Shown in pieces: positions 25,992 through 34,935 of a stretch of 64,000 nucleotides of DNA (position 1 is the stretch's first letter; every line of letters starts with the position of its first letter). Origin of the DNA: Paraburkholderia hayleyella (GTDB lineage Bacteria > Pseudomonadota > Gammaproteobacteria > Burkholderiales > Burkholderiaceae); assembly GCF_009455685.1 (NCBI RefSeq), contig NZ_QPES01000001.1, forward strand, positions 806,001-870,000. Direction: 5' to 3'. Below the pieces are notes generated by a model. That model did not search any database, was not told where the DNA came from, and saw nothing but the letters and a program-made list of their open reading frames with translations. Both the position numbers and the translations under genes were made by a program.

Positions 25992-27250
25992 GCGCTCCCC
26001 GTCCCGCCGCGAAAGCGAAAGCGGCCAGCCACAAACACGAAACCGTGATCAAGCGGGTGGCACGTCGCCACCATGACGACGATCACGGCGGTAACTGGAA
26101 GGTCGCGTTTGCCGATTTCTGCCTGGCGCTGATGTGTCTGTTTTTGCTGCTGTGGGTACTGGGCGCACGCGATGAGGAAAGTACGCGACAAAAGCTTCAT
26201 CAGCTTGCCAGCAGCATGACGTATGACGGTGGCGATGGGTTCCTCGATGGCGTGCGCGCACCGTTCGACACCACGACGGTGCCGCGTGAGGCGCTGCCCA
26301 ATGACCCGCCAACCTCGCAAGACGGCAAGCGCCTGGCCGGGCAAGCCTCAGTTCAGGACGAGAGCCGGGCGGGTTCCGATAGTGCCGATAGCGCCGATAG
26401 TGCGATCCCCACCCTCGTGCATTACGAATCGCAGGAGGATCTGCACGCGCTGGAAGCGCTGATCAAGGCGCTCGATAGCGATGGCGATCTGGCAGACAAC
26501 ATGCACACTGCAGTCACGCCGCATGGGCTGCGCGTGATGCTGCATGACACCGCACGTACAGGAGTTTTCGAGCGCGGCAGCACGAATCCCAGCAAGCCCT
26601 TCGGTGATTTGCTGGAGCGCATGGGCGGGCTCTTTGCGAAAGTGGGCAACTCGTTGCTCATCATCGGTCATACCGATTCCGTGCAGTACCGCAGCCTCGG
26701 TGGCTTGCGCGTGCATTCGAACTGGACGCTCTCGAGCGGGCGCGCGATTGCCTCGCGCGAATATTTGCTGCGCGGTGGCCTGGCTTCGAAGCAGGTGCTT
26801 CAGGTTGTTGGCATGGCTGACCGTGCCCCACTGTTACCCGATACGCGGGCTGCGGCCAATCGCCGGATTGAGTTTTTAGTGCTGACCGCATCGCGCGCAC
26901 GGATGCTTGAAGCGATGTACGGCGCACCCAAGACCATCGTGCCGCTGATGGATGGGGCGAACGCGGTCTCCTCCAAACCTGTCGCGCAAGCGGCGGCGAA
27001 GACATCGGGTAGTGCCGCTGTGGACGATGACACTAACGTGCTGGGCCGCACTTTGCACGAGGTAGCCCGCAAGTTTGGCCTGAAAGAAGAACCGTTGCCC
27101 CACGATGCAACCCTTGATTTGTCCAATGATGGCGCCATCCAGCGCGGTAAGGCAGGGGCCCGCGTTGGCGCCGGCGCGGGCCCGTCAGATCACGCTGAAG
27201 GCGCAACGGCAGCGGCTGATTTAAACAATGCAGCGAAAGTGTCGTCCTGA
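25988..27250 (+). CDS. motB: Flagellar motor stator protein MotB (LafU-like)
   Basis: A 420-residue protein with a basic N-terminus and the plug/helix segment (GGNWKVAFADFCLALMCLFL, near residue 35). The conserved channel Asp is in VAFADF. An OmpA-like peptidoglycan-binding domain follows (about 195-305, including LLIIGHTDSVQYR). It is longer than the usual 310 residues because of an inserted DSADSADSA repeat region before the OmpA domain and a roughly 110-residue tail rich in Ala/Gly. It starts with GTG overlapping motA. Confidence 0.94.
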   Translation: MSAPRPAAKAKAASHKHETVIKRVARRHHDDDHGGNWKVAFADFCLALMCLFLLLWVLGARDEESTRQKLHQLASSMTYDGGDGFLDGVRAPFDTTTVPREALPNDPPTSQDGKRLAGQASVQDESRAGSDSADSADSAIPTLVHYESQEDLHALEALIKALDSDGDLADNMHTAVTPHGLRVMLHDTARTGVFERGSTNPSKPFGDLLERMGGLFAKVGNSLLIIGHTDSVQYRSLGGLRVHSNWTLSSGRAIASREYLLRGGLASKQVLQVVGMADRAPLLPDTRAAANRRIEFLVLTASRARMLEAMYGAPKTIVPLMDGANAVSSKPVAQAAAKTSGSAAVDDDTNVLGRTLHEVARKFGLKEEPLPHDATLDLSNDGAIQRGKAGARVGAGAGPSDHAEGATAAADLNNAAKVSS

Positions 27251-27313
27251 TTTGGTGAAGCGGGGTTTCCCGTCCTATTTAATGTCCACATGGGCAAGGT
27301 GCAAGGTGCCACG

Positions 27314-27604
27314 ATGCGAATCACGAATTTATCCGATCAGACCATGATTAACGAAACAGTTCCTGCGCGCGACGGCGAGGGCGCGCTGAAGAAGGCTGTA
27401 CGCGCTGAGCGCGCACCTTCGAGCGAAGGCGCGGGGCGCGATGCCGCGTTACTCAAGGCGACCCAGGCGTCACTGGACAAGACACCCGCGATCGACGCTG
27501 CACGCGTGGCCGAAATCAAAAGCGCGCTGAATGCAGGCGAAATCACCTTCGACGCCGACAAACTGGCGAGTCTGATGTTGCGCTATCACGGTGGCCGCAA
27601 ATGA
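27314..27604 (+). CDS. flgM: Anti-sigma-28 factor FlgM
   Basis: From ATG 27314 (AAGGTG upstream) the product is 96 residues. An in-frame start at 27290 is possible but lacks a ribosome site. The C-terminal half has the FlgM sigma-binding pattern (IDAARVAEIKSALNAGEI, then DADKLASLMLRYH). It binds FliA until the hook-basal body is complete and is then exported. It overlaps flgN by four bases. Confidence 0.88.
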   Translation: MRITNLSDQTMINETVPARDGEGALKKAVRAERAPSSEGAGRDAALLKATQASLDKTPAIDAARVAEIKSALNAGEITFDADKLASLMLRYHGGRK

Positions 27605-28026
27605 CGATACGCCAGGCGGCTTTACGCCAGGTCATTGCCGGCCTGGCCACGGATCTCGAAACCTGTCGCAAGCTGCAGATCATGCTTGAGCAGCAGTTCA
27701 CAGTGGCGCAAAAGCTTGACGCGGCGGCGCTTAAATGTCTGGGCGAGGCTATCGGCGTTGAGTTGGAGCGGCTCGAAGCGAACCATCGTGAGCGCAATTC
27801 TGTACTGGGTGGCATGCCTGGCGCATTCAAACGGTTATTTGCGACACGTCCGGGCAGTGTGCAACCCGCGGCGCAAGCCGCGCTGGCTGCCCGTTACGCT
27901 GAACTGGAAGCGCTGGTCGTGCGCTGCAAGGCTTTGGCCGCACGCAACAGCACGCTGTTGGCGACCCAGTTCGAAACGATGCAGCGTTTGCTGCACGGGG
28001 AGAAACATACCTATGTTCCGTACTGA
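27601..28026 (+). CDS. flgN: Flagellar chaperone FlgN
   Basis: A 141-residue helical protein following flgM, with the FlgN-like heptad pattern and a C-terminal stretch of NSTLLATQFETMQRLLHGE. FlgN carries FlgK and FlgL to the export gate; both are encoded in this cluster. The call is mostly from position and size, as the family is poorly conserved. Confidence 0.83.
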   Translation: MTIRQAALRQVIAGLATDLETCRKLQIMLEQQFTVAQKLDAAALKCLGEAIGVELERLEANHRERNSVLGGMPGAFKRLFATRPGSVQPAAQAALAARYAELEALVVRCKALAARNSTLLATQFETMQRLLHGEKHTYVPY

Positions 28027-28792
28027 CTTTACGACTCAGAGCGGCAGCGGTTTTGCCGCCCCCGAGTTGCCCCAGGCCCGCCATGATGCGGGCCGTCAGT
28101 CGTTCGCGGCGGAGTTCAAGGCGCTGCGTAGCGAAATCCAGAGCACGGTGCAAAACGGTTTTGGCAACGCTAGCCTGCCTGGCGCGATGGATGCCCAGGC
28201 CGCACAACTCGTAGCCCGTTTGCAAAGTCGTATCGCGGCGTCCGATAGCGCCATCACCCATGGTCCCATTACTGAAGGCGCCAATGCGAAGCAGGCCGTG
28301 ATGGCGCTGACGCAGAACGGAACCCTGGATGCGGGCCGGCAAGCGTTTCTCGACGACATCATGCCGTGGGCGGCGCGCGCCGGCGCTCATCTGGGAACCT
28401 CGCCTGACATCATCGCGGCCCACGCAGCGCTCGAATCGGGTTGGGGACGGCGGCCCCTACAAACCGCACAGGGCCGCTCAGCGCATAACCTGTTTGGCAT
28501 CAAGGCGACAGGTGGCTGGCAAGGTGCCGTGGCGGATACGCGAACCACCGAGTACGTGAATGGCGCGGCGGTTAGCCTGGTGGATCGTTTTCGCGCTTAT
28601 CCGGACTACGAAAGTGCGTTTCGGGATTACACCCGGCTGATCAAGGAGAGCCCGCGTTATGCCGCAGCGCTCGGGAGCGGCGATGACGCCCGGGCATTTG
28701 CGCGAGCGCTGAAGCAAGGCGGCTATGCGACCGACCCGGCGTATGAAGCCAAGCTCGTGAGCGTGGCGCGACAGATTCAGGCGCTGCGCTAA
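28013..28792 (+). CDS. Glucosaminidase-domain peptidoglycan hydrolase (FlgJ C-terminal type)
   Basis: From ATG 28013 (GGGGAG upstream, overlap of 14 bases with flgN) the product is 259 residues. The C-terminal part is a GH73-type domain, as in the C-terminal half of FlgJ: AAHAALESGWGRR with the likely catalytic Glu, NLFGIK, YPDYESAFRDY and YATDPAYEAKL. No signal peptide is visible, so it is probably exported through the flagellar apparatus like FlgJ. The rod-cap half of FlgJ is encoded alone at 36111-36491, so the two FlgJ functions sit on separate genes. The open frame upstream of 28013 is the flgN shadow. Confidence 0.88.
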   Translation: MFRTDFTTQSGSGFAAPELPQARHDAGRQSFAAEFKALRSEIQSTVQNGFGNASLPGAMDAQAAQLVARLQSRIAASDSAITHGPITEGANAKQAVMALTQNGTLDAGRQAFLDDIMPWAARAGAHLGTSPDIIAAHAALESGWGRRPLQTAQGRSAHNLFGIKATGGWQGAVADTRTTEYVNGAAVSLVDRFRAYPDYESAFRDYTRLIKESPRYAAALGSGDDARAFARALKQGGYATDPAYEAKLVSVARQIQALR

Positions 28793-28876
28793 CGCAGCTA
28801 ACGCGTGTCACACGCCTGCTTTGCAAGAGCGAAAAACGCTGCGGTGCGAGTTTCAGTTTCAGTTGCAGCGCGAGTT

Positions 28877-29620
28877 TTAACGCGAAGCCGGGCCAGCGTT
28901 TGCGTTTGCCCCTGTGCCGAGGGGCTCGACCACACCCGCGCTCGTCACGCGGGCATGAATGACCTTGCCCGTGCTGGCATTGCGCACACGAATCACGTCA
29001 TCTTGCGCCCCCCCCTGGAGCGCTGTTCCTACCGCCCGAACTTCGACGGGGCCGATGCGCGCCACAATCTGCACGGCCTGTCCGCGCCGTACCGCTTCAG
29101 TGCTTTTTAAAAAACGTTTCTGAATCACCTGGCCTGGCTGCAACGAACGCCGGCTGCTGCGATGCGCGATGTCATCGGGATTGGTCAGCGCATCGGGCGT
29201 GAGCGCCAGATCACGCTCGGCAAGGGTGACGTCACGTGCACTCAACGCCTGGCCGTGGGCGATGGCATGGGTGCTCACCAGCAGCTTGACGTAGACCTCG
29301 GGGCGCACCTGATACACCGTGGCACGGCCCGTGCCTGGGCAGCGCACCGCAAAACGCAGACGGTTGAGCGCGCGGGTTTCAGCGGGGGTGATTGCGTAGG
29401 GCTCAGCGCAAGCGGGCGCCGGACGGCGGTTGGGCAGCACGGTGGCCGTGGCGCGCAGCAGATCGGTCTTGCGCCGCTGCATTTCCTGCTTCAGCCAGCT
29501 CAACGCGGCTTGCTGCACCTGCGCTTCGGTTTCAGGCTGGGAGGAAGGGGCTTGCGCCTGCGTGTGGGTGGCGAGCAGTAGAGCGATTCCAGCAATCAGC
29601 ACACGGGCAACCGGCTTCAT
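28877..29620 (-). CDS. flgA: P-ring assembly chaperone FlgA
   Basis: A 247-residue protein with a signal peptide (residues 1 to about 23, ending TQAQA) and a SAF-like C-terminal domain (about 115-235, with LAERDLAL, LQPGQVIQKRFL, GQAVQIVARIG and VIRVRNASTGKVIHARV). FlgA helps FlgI polymerise in the periplasm. It is divergent from flgB, as in other flagellar clusters. It contains an intact G8 run (29006-29013), in contrast to the broken G runs elsewhere. Confidence 0.93.
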   Translation of the reverse strand: MKPVARVLIAGIALLLATHTQAQAPSSQPETEAQVQQAALSWLKQEMQRRKTDLLRATATVLPNRRPAPACAEPYAITPAETRALNRLRFAVRCPGTGRATVYQVRPEVYVKLLVSTHAIAHGQALSARDVTLAERDLALTPDALTNPDDIAHRSSRRSLQPGQVIQKRFLKSTEAVRRGQAVQIVARIGPVEVRAVGTALQGGAQDDVIRVRNASTGKVIHARVTSAGVVEPLGTGANANAGPASR

Positions 29621-29923
29621 AAGGCTCGACCTCGCAAGGGGTAATGCCCAGGATTATAGGGCTGCCTGGCGCTGCAACCCTTTTGTCCGCGCGTAGCGAA
29701 TATTGGCTTGAGGTCTGGCCTCACGTCACATTGCACATCACCTCTCCCCTCAAACACCCATTCGGGATACAGGGCACAGGACGCGAACACGTCGTCATTA
29801 AGGAAGTTTTCAGATTTCTCGCCGCGCAAGCGGCCGACTCTTACCCTCACCTCTGTCATCAGGAATCAGGATCAAGTTGCCCACGCATTCGAGCTCGGGC
29901 GCTTAACAGAGGGAGCTACCACG
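29621..29923. promoter_or_regulatory. Divergent flgA/flgB intergenic region
   Basis: About 300 bases between divergent flgA and flgB must hold both promoters. I see no gene and no convincing sigma-28 or sigma-54 site. A sequence ATTAAGGAAGTTTTCAGATT near 29800 has TTAAG-type elements like those before the response regulator, which is only suggestive. Confidence 0.35.
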
Positions 29924-30292
29924 ATGGGACTCAGTTTCGACCAGGCACTTGGGGTTCACCCCGCTGCGCTGAAGCTGCGCGCGGAACGCACCAAGGTTCT
30001 CGCATCGAATATCGCTAACGAAAGCACGCCCGGTTATCAGGCGCGCGACATCGACTTTCGCCGCAGTTTGCAGCAGGCGCTCTCCAACTCCACAGCGGCG
30101 GCACCCCTGGGCTCAGACACGAACGAGATGCTGTATCGCTTGCCAACCCGTGCTTCGCAAGATGGCAACACGGTGGTGCTGGGTACCGAGCAAGCCGAGT
30201 TTTCGCAAAACACGATCGATTTTCAAACCAGCCTGCGTTTCCTGAACATGAAGTTCAAGGGTTTGCAGGCGGCAATCTCAGGCAATGGGTGA
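29924..30292 (+). CDS. flgB: Flagellar rod protein FlgB
   Basis: A 122-residue rod protein with the N-terminal rod signature (RTKVLASNIANESTPGYQAR) and C-terminal FLNMKFKGLQAAISG. The frame is open upstream to 29708. The ATG at 29924 with GAGGGAG before it matches FlgB length. It is the first gene of the flgB-flgL operon. Confidence 0.95.
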   Translation: MGLSFDQALGVHPAALKLRAERTKVLASNIANESTPGYQARDIDFRRSLQQALSNSTAAAPLGSDTNEMLYRLPTRASQDGNTVVLGTEQAEFSQNTIDFQTSLRFLNMKFKGLQAAISGNG

Positions 30293-30297
30293 ACGAC

Positions 30298-30696
30298 ATG
30301 AGCTTTAAAGACATCTCGCGCATCGCCGGCTCGGCCATGACCGCACAAACCGTGCGGCTTAACACCGTCGCCAGCAATCTTGCCAACGCGGGCACGGCGG
30401 GGACCGAGGAAACCGCCTATCGCGCCCGCAAGCCCGTCTTTGCCGCCGTGCCCGAAGGGGGCGGCACACGGGTCCAGGTGCTCGATGTGATCACCAGCAA
30501 CGATCCGCCGGTAGGTCGTCACGAGCCCGGTAACCCGCTCGCTGACGAAGACGGCATGGTGTTTTATTCCAACGTCAGCCCCGTTGAGGAAATGACCGAT
30601 TTGTTATCGGCTTCACGCGCGTTTTCCACCAACATCGAAGTGCTGGCTCGGGTCAAGGGCATGCAGCAGGATCTGCTCAAACTAGGCGAGGGCTAA
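30298..30696 (+). CDS. flgC: Flagellar rod protein FlgC
   Basis: A 132-residue rod protein with the signature RLNTVASNLANAGTAG and the FlgC C-terminus (VSPVEEMTDLLSASRAF). ATG 30298, with GGGTGA before it, is chosen; GTG 30289, overlapping the flgB stop, is an alternative adding three residues. Confidence 0.95.
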   Translation: MSFKDISRIAGSAMTAQTVRLNTVASNLANAGTAGTEETAYRARKPVFAAVPEGGGTRVQVLDVITSNDPPVGRHEPGNPLADEDGMVFYSNVSPVEEMTDLLSASRAFSTNIEVLARVKGMQQDLLKLGEG

Positions 30697-30698
30697 GC

Positions 30699-31487
30699 AT
30701 GATGAATTTGACTCCAGCGATGCGCTCCGCACACGCAAACGCTAACCCCGGTGTCGAGCCGCTGGCCGCAGGAGGTCAGCCGGTATCCAGGGCAGCCGTC
30801 CCGCCTTCATCCGCTCCACCAGGACCGGATCACGGGTCCGGCGAAACACCCAAACCCAAGGAAAACGAACTTTCCAATCTGTTTACGACGTTGCTGGTCG
30901 CGCAGATCCAGAATCAGGATCCGCTGGCGCCGATGGAGGCCAGCCAGTTCGTCACGCAGTTCGCACAGATGCACCAGATCGAGGTGATGCAATCGCTGGT
31001 TAGCACCAGCCTCGCCAGCGCTGCGCTGCAAGAAAGCATGCTGGTGGTGTCGCTAGGTTCTCAAGTGGGTTCACAAGTGATGGTCGTGACGGATTCGTTC
31101 GAGCTGGGCTCGGAGCCGGTCAAGGGCGGCCTGACGCTAGAGCATGCCGCAGCCGACGTGAATCTCATTCTGACTGGCCCCGATGGCCAGGAACACAAGA
31201 TTTCGCTGGGAGCGAAAGACTCGGGTGACGTGAACTTCACGCTCGATCCCGCTGAACACGGTCTTCCTCCTGGCCAGTACGCGGTGCGTGTCGAGACCGA
31301 CGTTGGCGAGAAACCGCTGGTCGAAATACAAGGCGAATTGCAAGGCGTTCGCCTTGGGCCGGACGGCAAGATCGTCTTGAGCATTGCGGGTATCGGCGAG
31401 TGCGATACCGCTTCGATTACACGCTTCCTTGGCCGCTTGAATGGGTCAGGCGAGACACCTCCCACCAAAAAAGGATTCTGGTCATGA
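30699..31487 (+). CDS. flgD: Hook-capping protein FlgD
   Basis: A 262-residue protein with a Pro/Ser-rich N-terminus, the FlgD motif (LFTTLLVAQIQNQDPLAPME) and a C-terminal FlgD_ig-like part (LILTGPDGQEHKISLG). It adds a roughly 30-residue tail after the usual end. The tail overlaps the start of flgE by four bases. FlgD guides hook polymerisation and is then lost. Confidence 0.94.
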   Translation: MMNLTPAMRSAHANANPGVEPLAAGGQPVSRAAVPPSSAPPGPDHGSGETPKPKENELSNLFTTLLVAQIQNQDPLAPMEASQFVTQFAQMHQIEVMQSLVSTSLASAALQESMLVVSLGSQVGSQVMVVTDSFELGSEPVKGGLTLEHAAADVNLILTGPDGQEHKISLGAKDSGDVNFTLDPAEHGLPPGQYAVRVETDVGEKPLVEIQGELQGVRLGPDGKIVLSIAGIGECDTASITRFLGRLNGSGETPPTKKGFWS

Positions 31488-32656
31488 GCTTCAATATTTC
31501 TCTTTCGGGCATCAATGCGGTCAACGACCAGCTGAGCGCAATCAGCAACAACATCGCCAACAGCGGCACGTATGGCTATAAGTCAGGCCGGGCGAACTTC
31601 TCGTCGAACTACATCAATGCCCAGCCCTCCGGCGTGTCGGTCGGTTCGATGTCGCAGTCGATCGACCAGACCGGCAACTTTTTCTCTACGGGCCGTGGCA
31701 TGGATGCCGCGATTCAGGGCAGCGGCTTCTTTGTCACGCGCGGCAGCGATGGCGCGTTGCAGTTCTCCCGTGCGGGCATTTTCAACACGGACAAGGACGG
31801 CAACGTCGTCGATTTTCTCGGCCGCAAGGTGCAAGGCTATGGTACGGACGGTGGCGTGATGGGCGACCTGAAGGTGCCTGCCGGATCGGTTCCGGCCTCC
31901 GCCAGCAGCAGCCTCGATTACGTCGGCAACATGTCGGCGGACTGGGAGCAGCCGAGTGTCACGCCCTTCGACAAGGACAACGCAGAAACCTACAACGGGA
32001 TGTCGGTGGCGACCGTGTATGACTCGCTGGGCCGTAAGCACACCGTGACGCAATATTTTGTCAAAGGTGCGAACAACGAGATGGAAGTGCATTACGCCAT
32101 GAATGGCGATATCAAGGGCACGCCGGCGAAGCTGGATTTTGATACCAACGGCAAGCTCACCTCTCCTACGGGCCCGGTCAAGTTTGACCTGGGTACGCCG
32201 CCTGGCGCCGAGCCGATGGTGCTCGACATCAAATATACCGGCACGACGATGTTCGCAGGCGAGCAAAGCACGGCGACCAACCGTACCGACGGCTATGCCG
32301 CGGGCACCATGAACGGCGTGCAACTGGCCGAGGATGGCTCGGTGGAAGTGCAGTACAGCAATGGTCAGAAAGTCACGGCAGGCCGCCTGGTGATTGCGAC
32401 CTTCGCCAATGAGAACGCGCTCAAGCCGATCTCAGGTTCGGCCTGGGCGATGACGGCGGGAACGGGCGAGCCGTTGTACTCGGTGCCGGGTACCGGCATG
32501 GCAGGCAAGCTGGCGATTGGCGCGCTTGAACAGTCGAATGTCGACATGACCGCCGAACTCGTGCAGTTGATGGGCGCGCAGCAGAACTATCAGGCGAACT
32601 CGAAGGTGCTTTCGACTGAAAACGAAATGATGCGCACCTTGATGCAGGCGCTGTAA
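31484..32656 (+). CDS. flgE: Flagellar hook protein FlgE
   Basis: A 390-residue hook protein with the N-terminal pattern NDQLSAISNNIANSGTYGYK and C-terminus AQQNYQANSKVLSTENEMM. The frame is open upstream of 31484, but the ATGA overlap with flgD and the family N-terminus fix the start. It is intermediate in length for FlgE. Confidence 0.96.
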   Translation: MSFNISLSGINAVNDQLSAISNNIANSGTYGYKSGRANFSSNYINAQPSGVSVGSMSQSIDQTGNFFSTGRGMDAAIQGSGFFVTRGSDGALQFSRAGIFNTDKDGNVVDFLGRKVQGYGTDGGVMGDLKVPAGSVPASASSSLDYVGNMSADWEQPSVTPFDKDNAETYNGMSVATVYDSLGRKHTVTQYFVKGANNEMEVHYAMNGDIKGTPAKLDFDTNGKLTSPTGPVKFDLGTPPGAEPMVLDIKYTGTTMFAGEQSTATNRTDGYAAGTMNGVQLAEDGSVEVQYSNGQKVTAGRLVIATFANENALKPISGSAWAMTAGTGEPLYSVPGTGMAGKLAIGALEQSNVDMTAELVQLMGAQQNYQANSKVLSTENEMMRTLMQAL

Positions 32657-32660
32657 CGCC

Positions 32661-33386
32661 ATGGACGCCTTTATCTACACGGCGATGAGCGGCGCGGACC
32701 AGGCGTTGCTCGCTCTGAACGTGCGCGCCAACAACCTCGCCAACGCGCAAACCCCGGGCTTTCGCGCCGATCTGATCTCGATGCAAAGCAAGAAGGTGCA
32801 GGGATATGGCTACGACTCGCGCCAGGACGTGCAGGTCGACCGGATGGCCGTGAATGCCGAGCCGGGCCGTCTCACCGAAACAGGCCGCAAGCTCGACGTC
32901 GCCATTGATGGCCCAGGTTACCTCGCGCTCGATGGCCCGGACGGCATCGTTTACACCCGCGCGGGCAGCATGATTCTTGAGAGCGACGGTTCGCTGACGT
33001 TAGAGGGCTTGCCCGTGATGGGCGAGGGCGGCCCAGTGAGTTTGCCGGAGCACGACCTGGTGATGGTGGGCAGCGACGGCACGATCAACGTGCGGCCGCT
33101 CGGCGAACCCGAGTTGCAAACCGTCGGCAAGCTGCTGCTGGTGAACCCCGATGCCAGCGACGTGGGCAAGGATGAGAACGGTTTCATCACGTCTATTACC
33201 GGAAGCAGCTATGAGGCGGACGACACCGTGCAGCTCAAGGGCGGGCACCTGGAAGGCAGCAACGTCTCAGCGGTAGACGAAATGATGCAGACCCTGGCGC
33301 TGACGCGCTCGTTCGAAATGCAAATGCGGCTTTACAAAACAGCGGATGAGCTGAGCGAAGCCGGTAACCGGTTGATCCGTGCTTAA
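32661..33386 (+). CDS. flgF: Flagellar proximal rod protein FlgF
   Basis: A 241-residue rod protein (MDAFIYTAMSGADQALLAL start, NVRANNLANAQTPGFRADL, and a C-terminus with LTRSFEMQMRLYKTADE). It follows flgE after four bases. Length is normal. Confidence 0.96.
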   Translation: MDAFIYTAMSGADQALLALNVRANNLANAQTPGFRADLISMQSKKVQGYGYDSRQDVQVDRMAVNAEPGRLTETGRKLDVAIDGPGYLALDGPDGIVYTRAGSMILESDGSLTLEGLPVMGEGGPVSLPEHDLVMVGSDGTINVRPLGEPELQTVGKLLLVNPDASDVGKDENGFITSITGSSYEADDTVQLKGGHLEGSNVSAVDEMMQTLALTRSFEMQMRLYKTADELSEAGNRLIRA

Positions 33387-33425
33387 AGGACGCGCTCAGC
33401 TGTTTTATAAGGACATACCAACACC

Positions 33426-34208
33426 ATGAATCAGTCACTGTGGATCAGCAAGACCGGCATTCAGGCGCAGGAAGCCAAGCTGCAGACGATTGCCAATAAC
33501 CTCGCCAACGTCAATACGGTGGGCTTCAAGCGCGACCGCGCGATGTTCGAGGATCTGTTTTACCGCACCGAACAGCCGCCTGGCGCACAGGTATCGGACA
33601 ACTCGACGGGCGCGGGGATTCAGATCGGTAACGGCACCCGGCTGGTGGGCACGCAAAAAGTGTTCACCGCAGGCAACCTGCAAACCACCAGCCAGGCGCT
33701 GGATGTAGCGGTGGTTGGCGGCGGCTTTTTGCAAGTCGAAATGCCTAACGGCGAAACCGGCTACACCCGTGCGGGACAGTTACGGCTGAACGAGCAGGGC
33801 CGCATGACGAATGCGCAAGGGATGCCGCTGGTGCCCGCTGTGACGATCCCGCCGAACGCGACGGGCATCACCATCAGCGAGAACGGCATGGTTGCCGTGA
33901 CCACCGATGGCACGAACTCAACCGACGTCGGCCAGCTGCAACTGGCGAATTTCGCCAACCCGGCAGGTTTGCGTGCGATTGGCGACAACCTGTATCTGGA
34001 AACCGTCGCCAGCGGCAATCCGAGCGAAGGCGAACCCGGTGTCGGCCCGCTGGGCAAGATCAAGCAAGGCGCGCTGGAAGGCTCGAACGTGCAGGCTGTT
34101 GAAGAGATGGTCGAAATGATTGCGGCACAGCGGACCTACGAGATGAACACCAAGGTGCTGACTGCAGCCGACAACATGATGCAGTACCTGTCGCAGGCCG
34201 CGCGATGA
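33426..34208 (+). CDS. flgG: Flagellar distal rod protein FlgG
   Basis: A 260-residue rod protein with the near-invariant FlgG features: TIANNLANVNTVGFKRDRA, FEDLFYRTEQPPGAQ, and the C-terminal MIAAQRTYEMNTKVLTAADN. It overlaps flgH by four bases. Confidence 0.97.
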   Translation: MNQSLWISKTGIQAQEAKLQTIANNLANVNTVGFKRDRAMFEDLFYRTEQPPGAQVSDNSTGAGIQIGNGTRLVGTQKVFTAGNLQTTSQALDVAVVGGGFLQVEMPNGETGYTRAGQLRLNEQGRMTNAQGMPLVPAVTIPPNATGITISENGMVAVTTDGTNSTDVGQLQLANFANPAGLRAIGDNLYLETVASGNPSEGEPGVGPLGKIKQGALEGSNVQAVEEMVEMIAAQRTYEMNTKVLTAADNMMQYLSQAAR

Positions 34209-34888
34209 GCGCTTCGCCGCTGCTTCGCCATGTTGCCTGGCTGGCCCCGCTGGTGCTGCTGCTGGGCGGCTGCGCCAACCTCAGCCTGGGCGGCATTGGC
34301 CCGGCCGAGCCACCGTCCAACGACATGCCTGACACCGCCTGGGAAGTGCGCAAAGGCACGGCGGGCGGTGTGTTCGTCGCGGATCAGGCGTGGTCGCTGA
34401 CCTCCGATATTCGCGCTTTCCGTGCGGGTGATGTGCTCACCGTCGAGTTGCAGGAATCGACCCAGGCCAGCAAGAAGAGCGGCACGCAGATCGGCAAGAA
34501 CAGCGACGTGGCGGCGAAGAAGCCTGCGGTATTTGGCATGGCGTTGCCATTCGATGCTTCAGCCGGGGTCAAGCGTGGCTTCGACGGCTCCGGTTCGAGC
34601 TCACAGCAAAACACCTTGCGCGGCTCCGTCACCGTGATCGTGCAACGCGTGATGCCGAACGGCCTGTTGCAGGTGCGGGGTGAAAAGACCTTGTTACTGA
34701 ACCAGGGCGAGGAAACCGTGCGCTTGACCGGCTATGTCCGCTCCGCCGATATCGACACCGATAACCGCGTGTCGTCGCAACGTGTGGCGAATGCACGGAT
34801 TCAGTACTCAGGTAAAGGATCGCTGGCGGAAGCGAATCAGCCAGGCTGGCTGATGCGCTTTTTCAACAGCCCATGGATGCCGTTCTAA
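34205..34888 (+). CDS. flgH: Flagellar L-ring lipoprotein FlgH
   Basis: A 227-residue lipoprotein with lipobox LLGGC (Cys23). FlgH signatures are SLTSDIRAFRAGDVLTVEL and the C-terminal half with LQVRGEKTLLLNQGEE and VRLTGYVRSADID. It forms the outer-membrane bushing. It sits between flgG and flgI as usual. Confidence 0.97.
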   Translation: MSASPLLRHVAWLAPLVLLLGGCANLSLGGIGPAEPPSNDMPDTAWEVRKGTAGGVFVADQAWSLTSDIRAFRAGDVLTVELQESTQASKKSGTQIGKNSDVAAKKPAVFGMALPFDASAGVKRGFDGSGSSSQQNTLRGSVTVIVQRVMPNGLLQVRGEKTLLLNQGEETVRLTGYVRSADIDTDNRVSSQRVANARIQYSGKGSLAEANQPGWLMRFFNSPWMPF

Positions 34889-34935
34889 ATGCGGCCAGAC
34901 TCACTCGAACACGATCAGGATGACCAGGAAAGCCG

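Noticed and set aside
28981..29030. G8 run in flgA as a fourth frameshift
   Set aside because: The frame through the run is intact (LQGGAQDDVIRV) and the protein has normal length.
29621..29923. Sigma-54 promoter (TGGC...TGC) near flgA/flgB
   Set aside because: TGGC and TGC elements occur but not at the required spacing.
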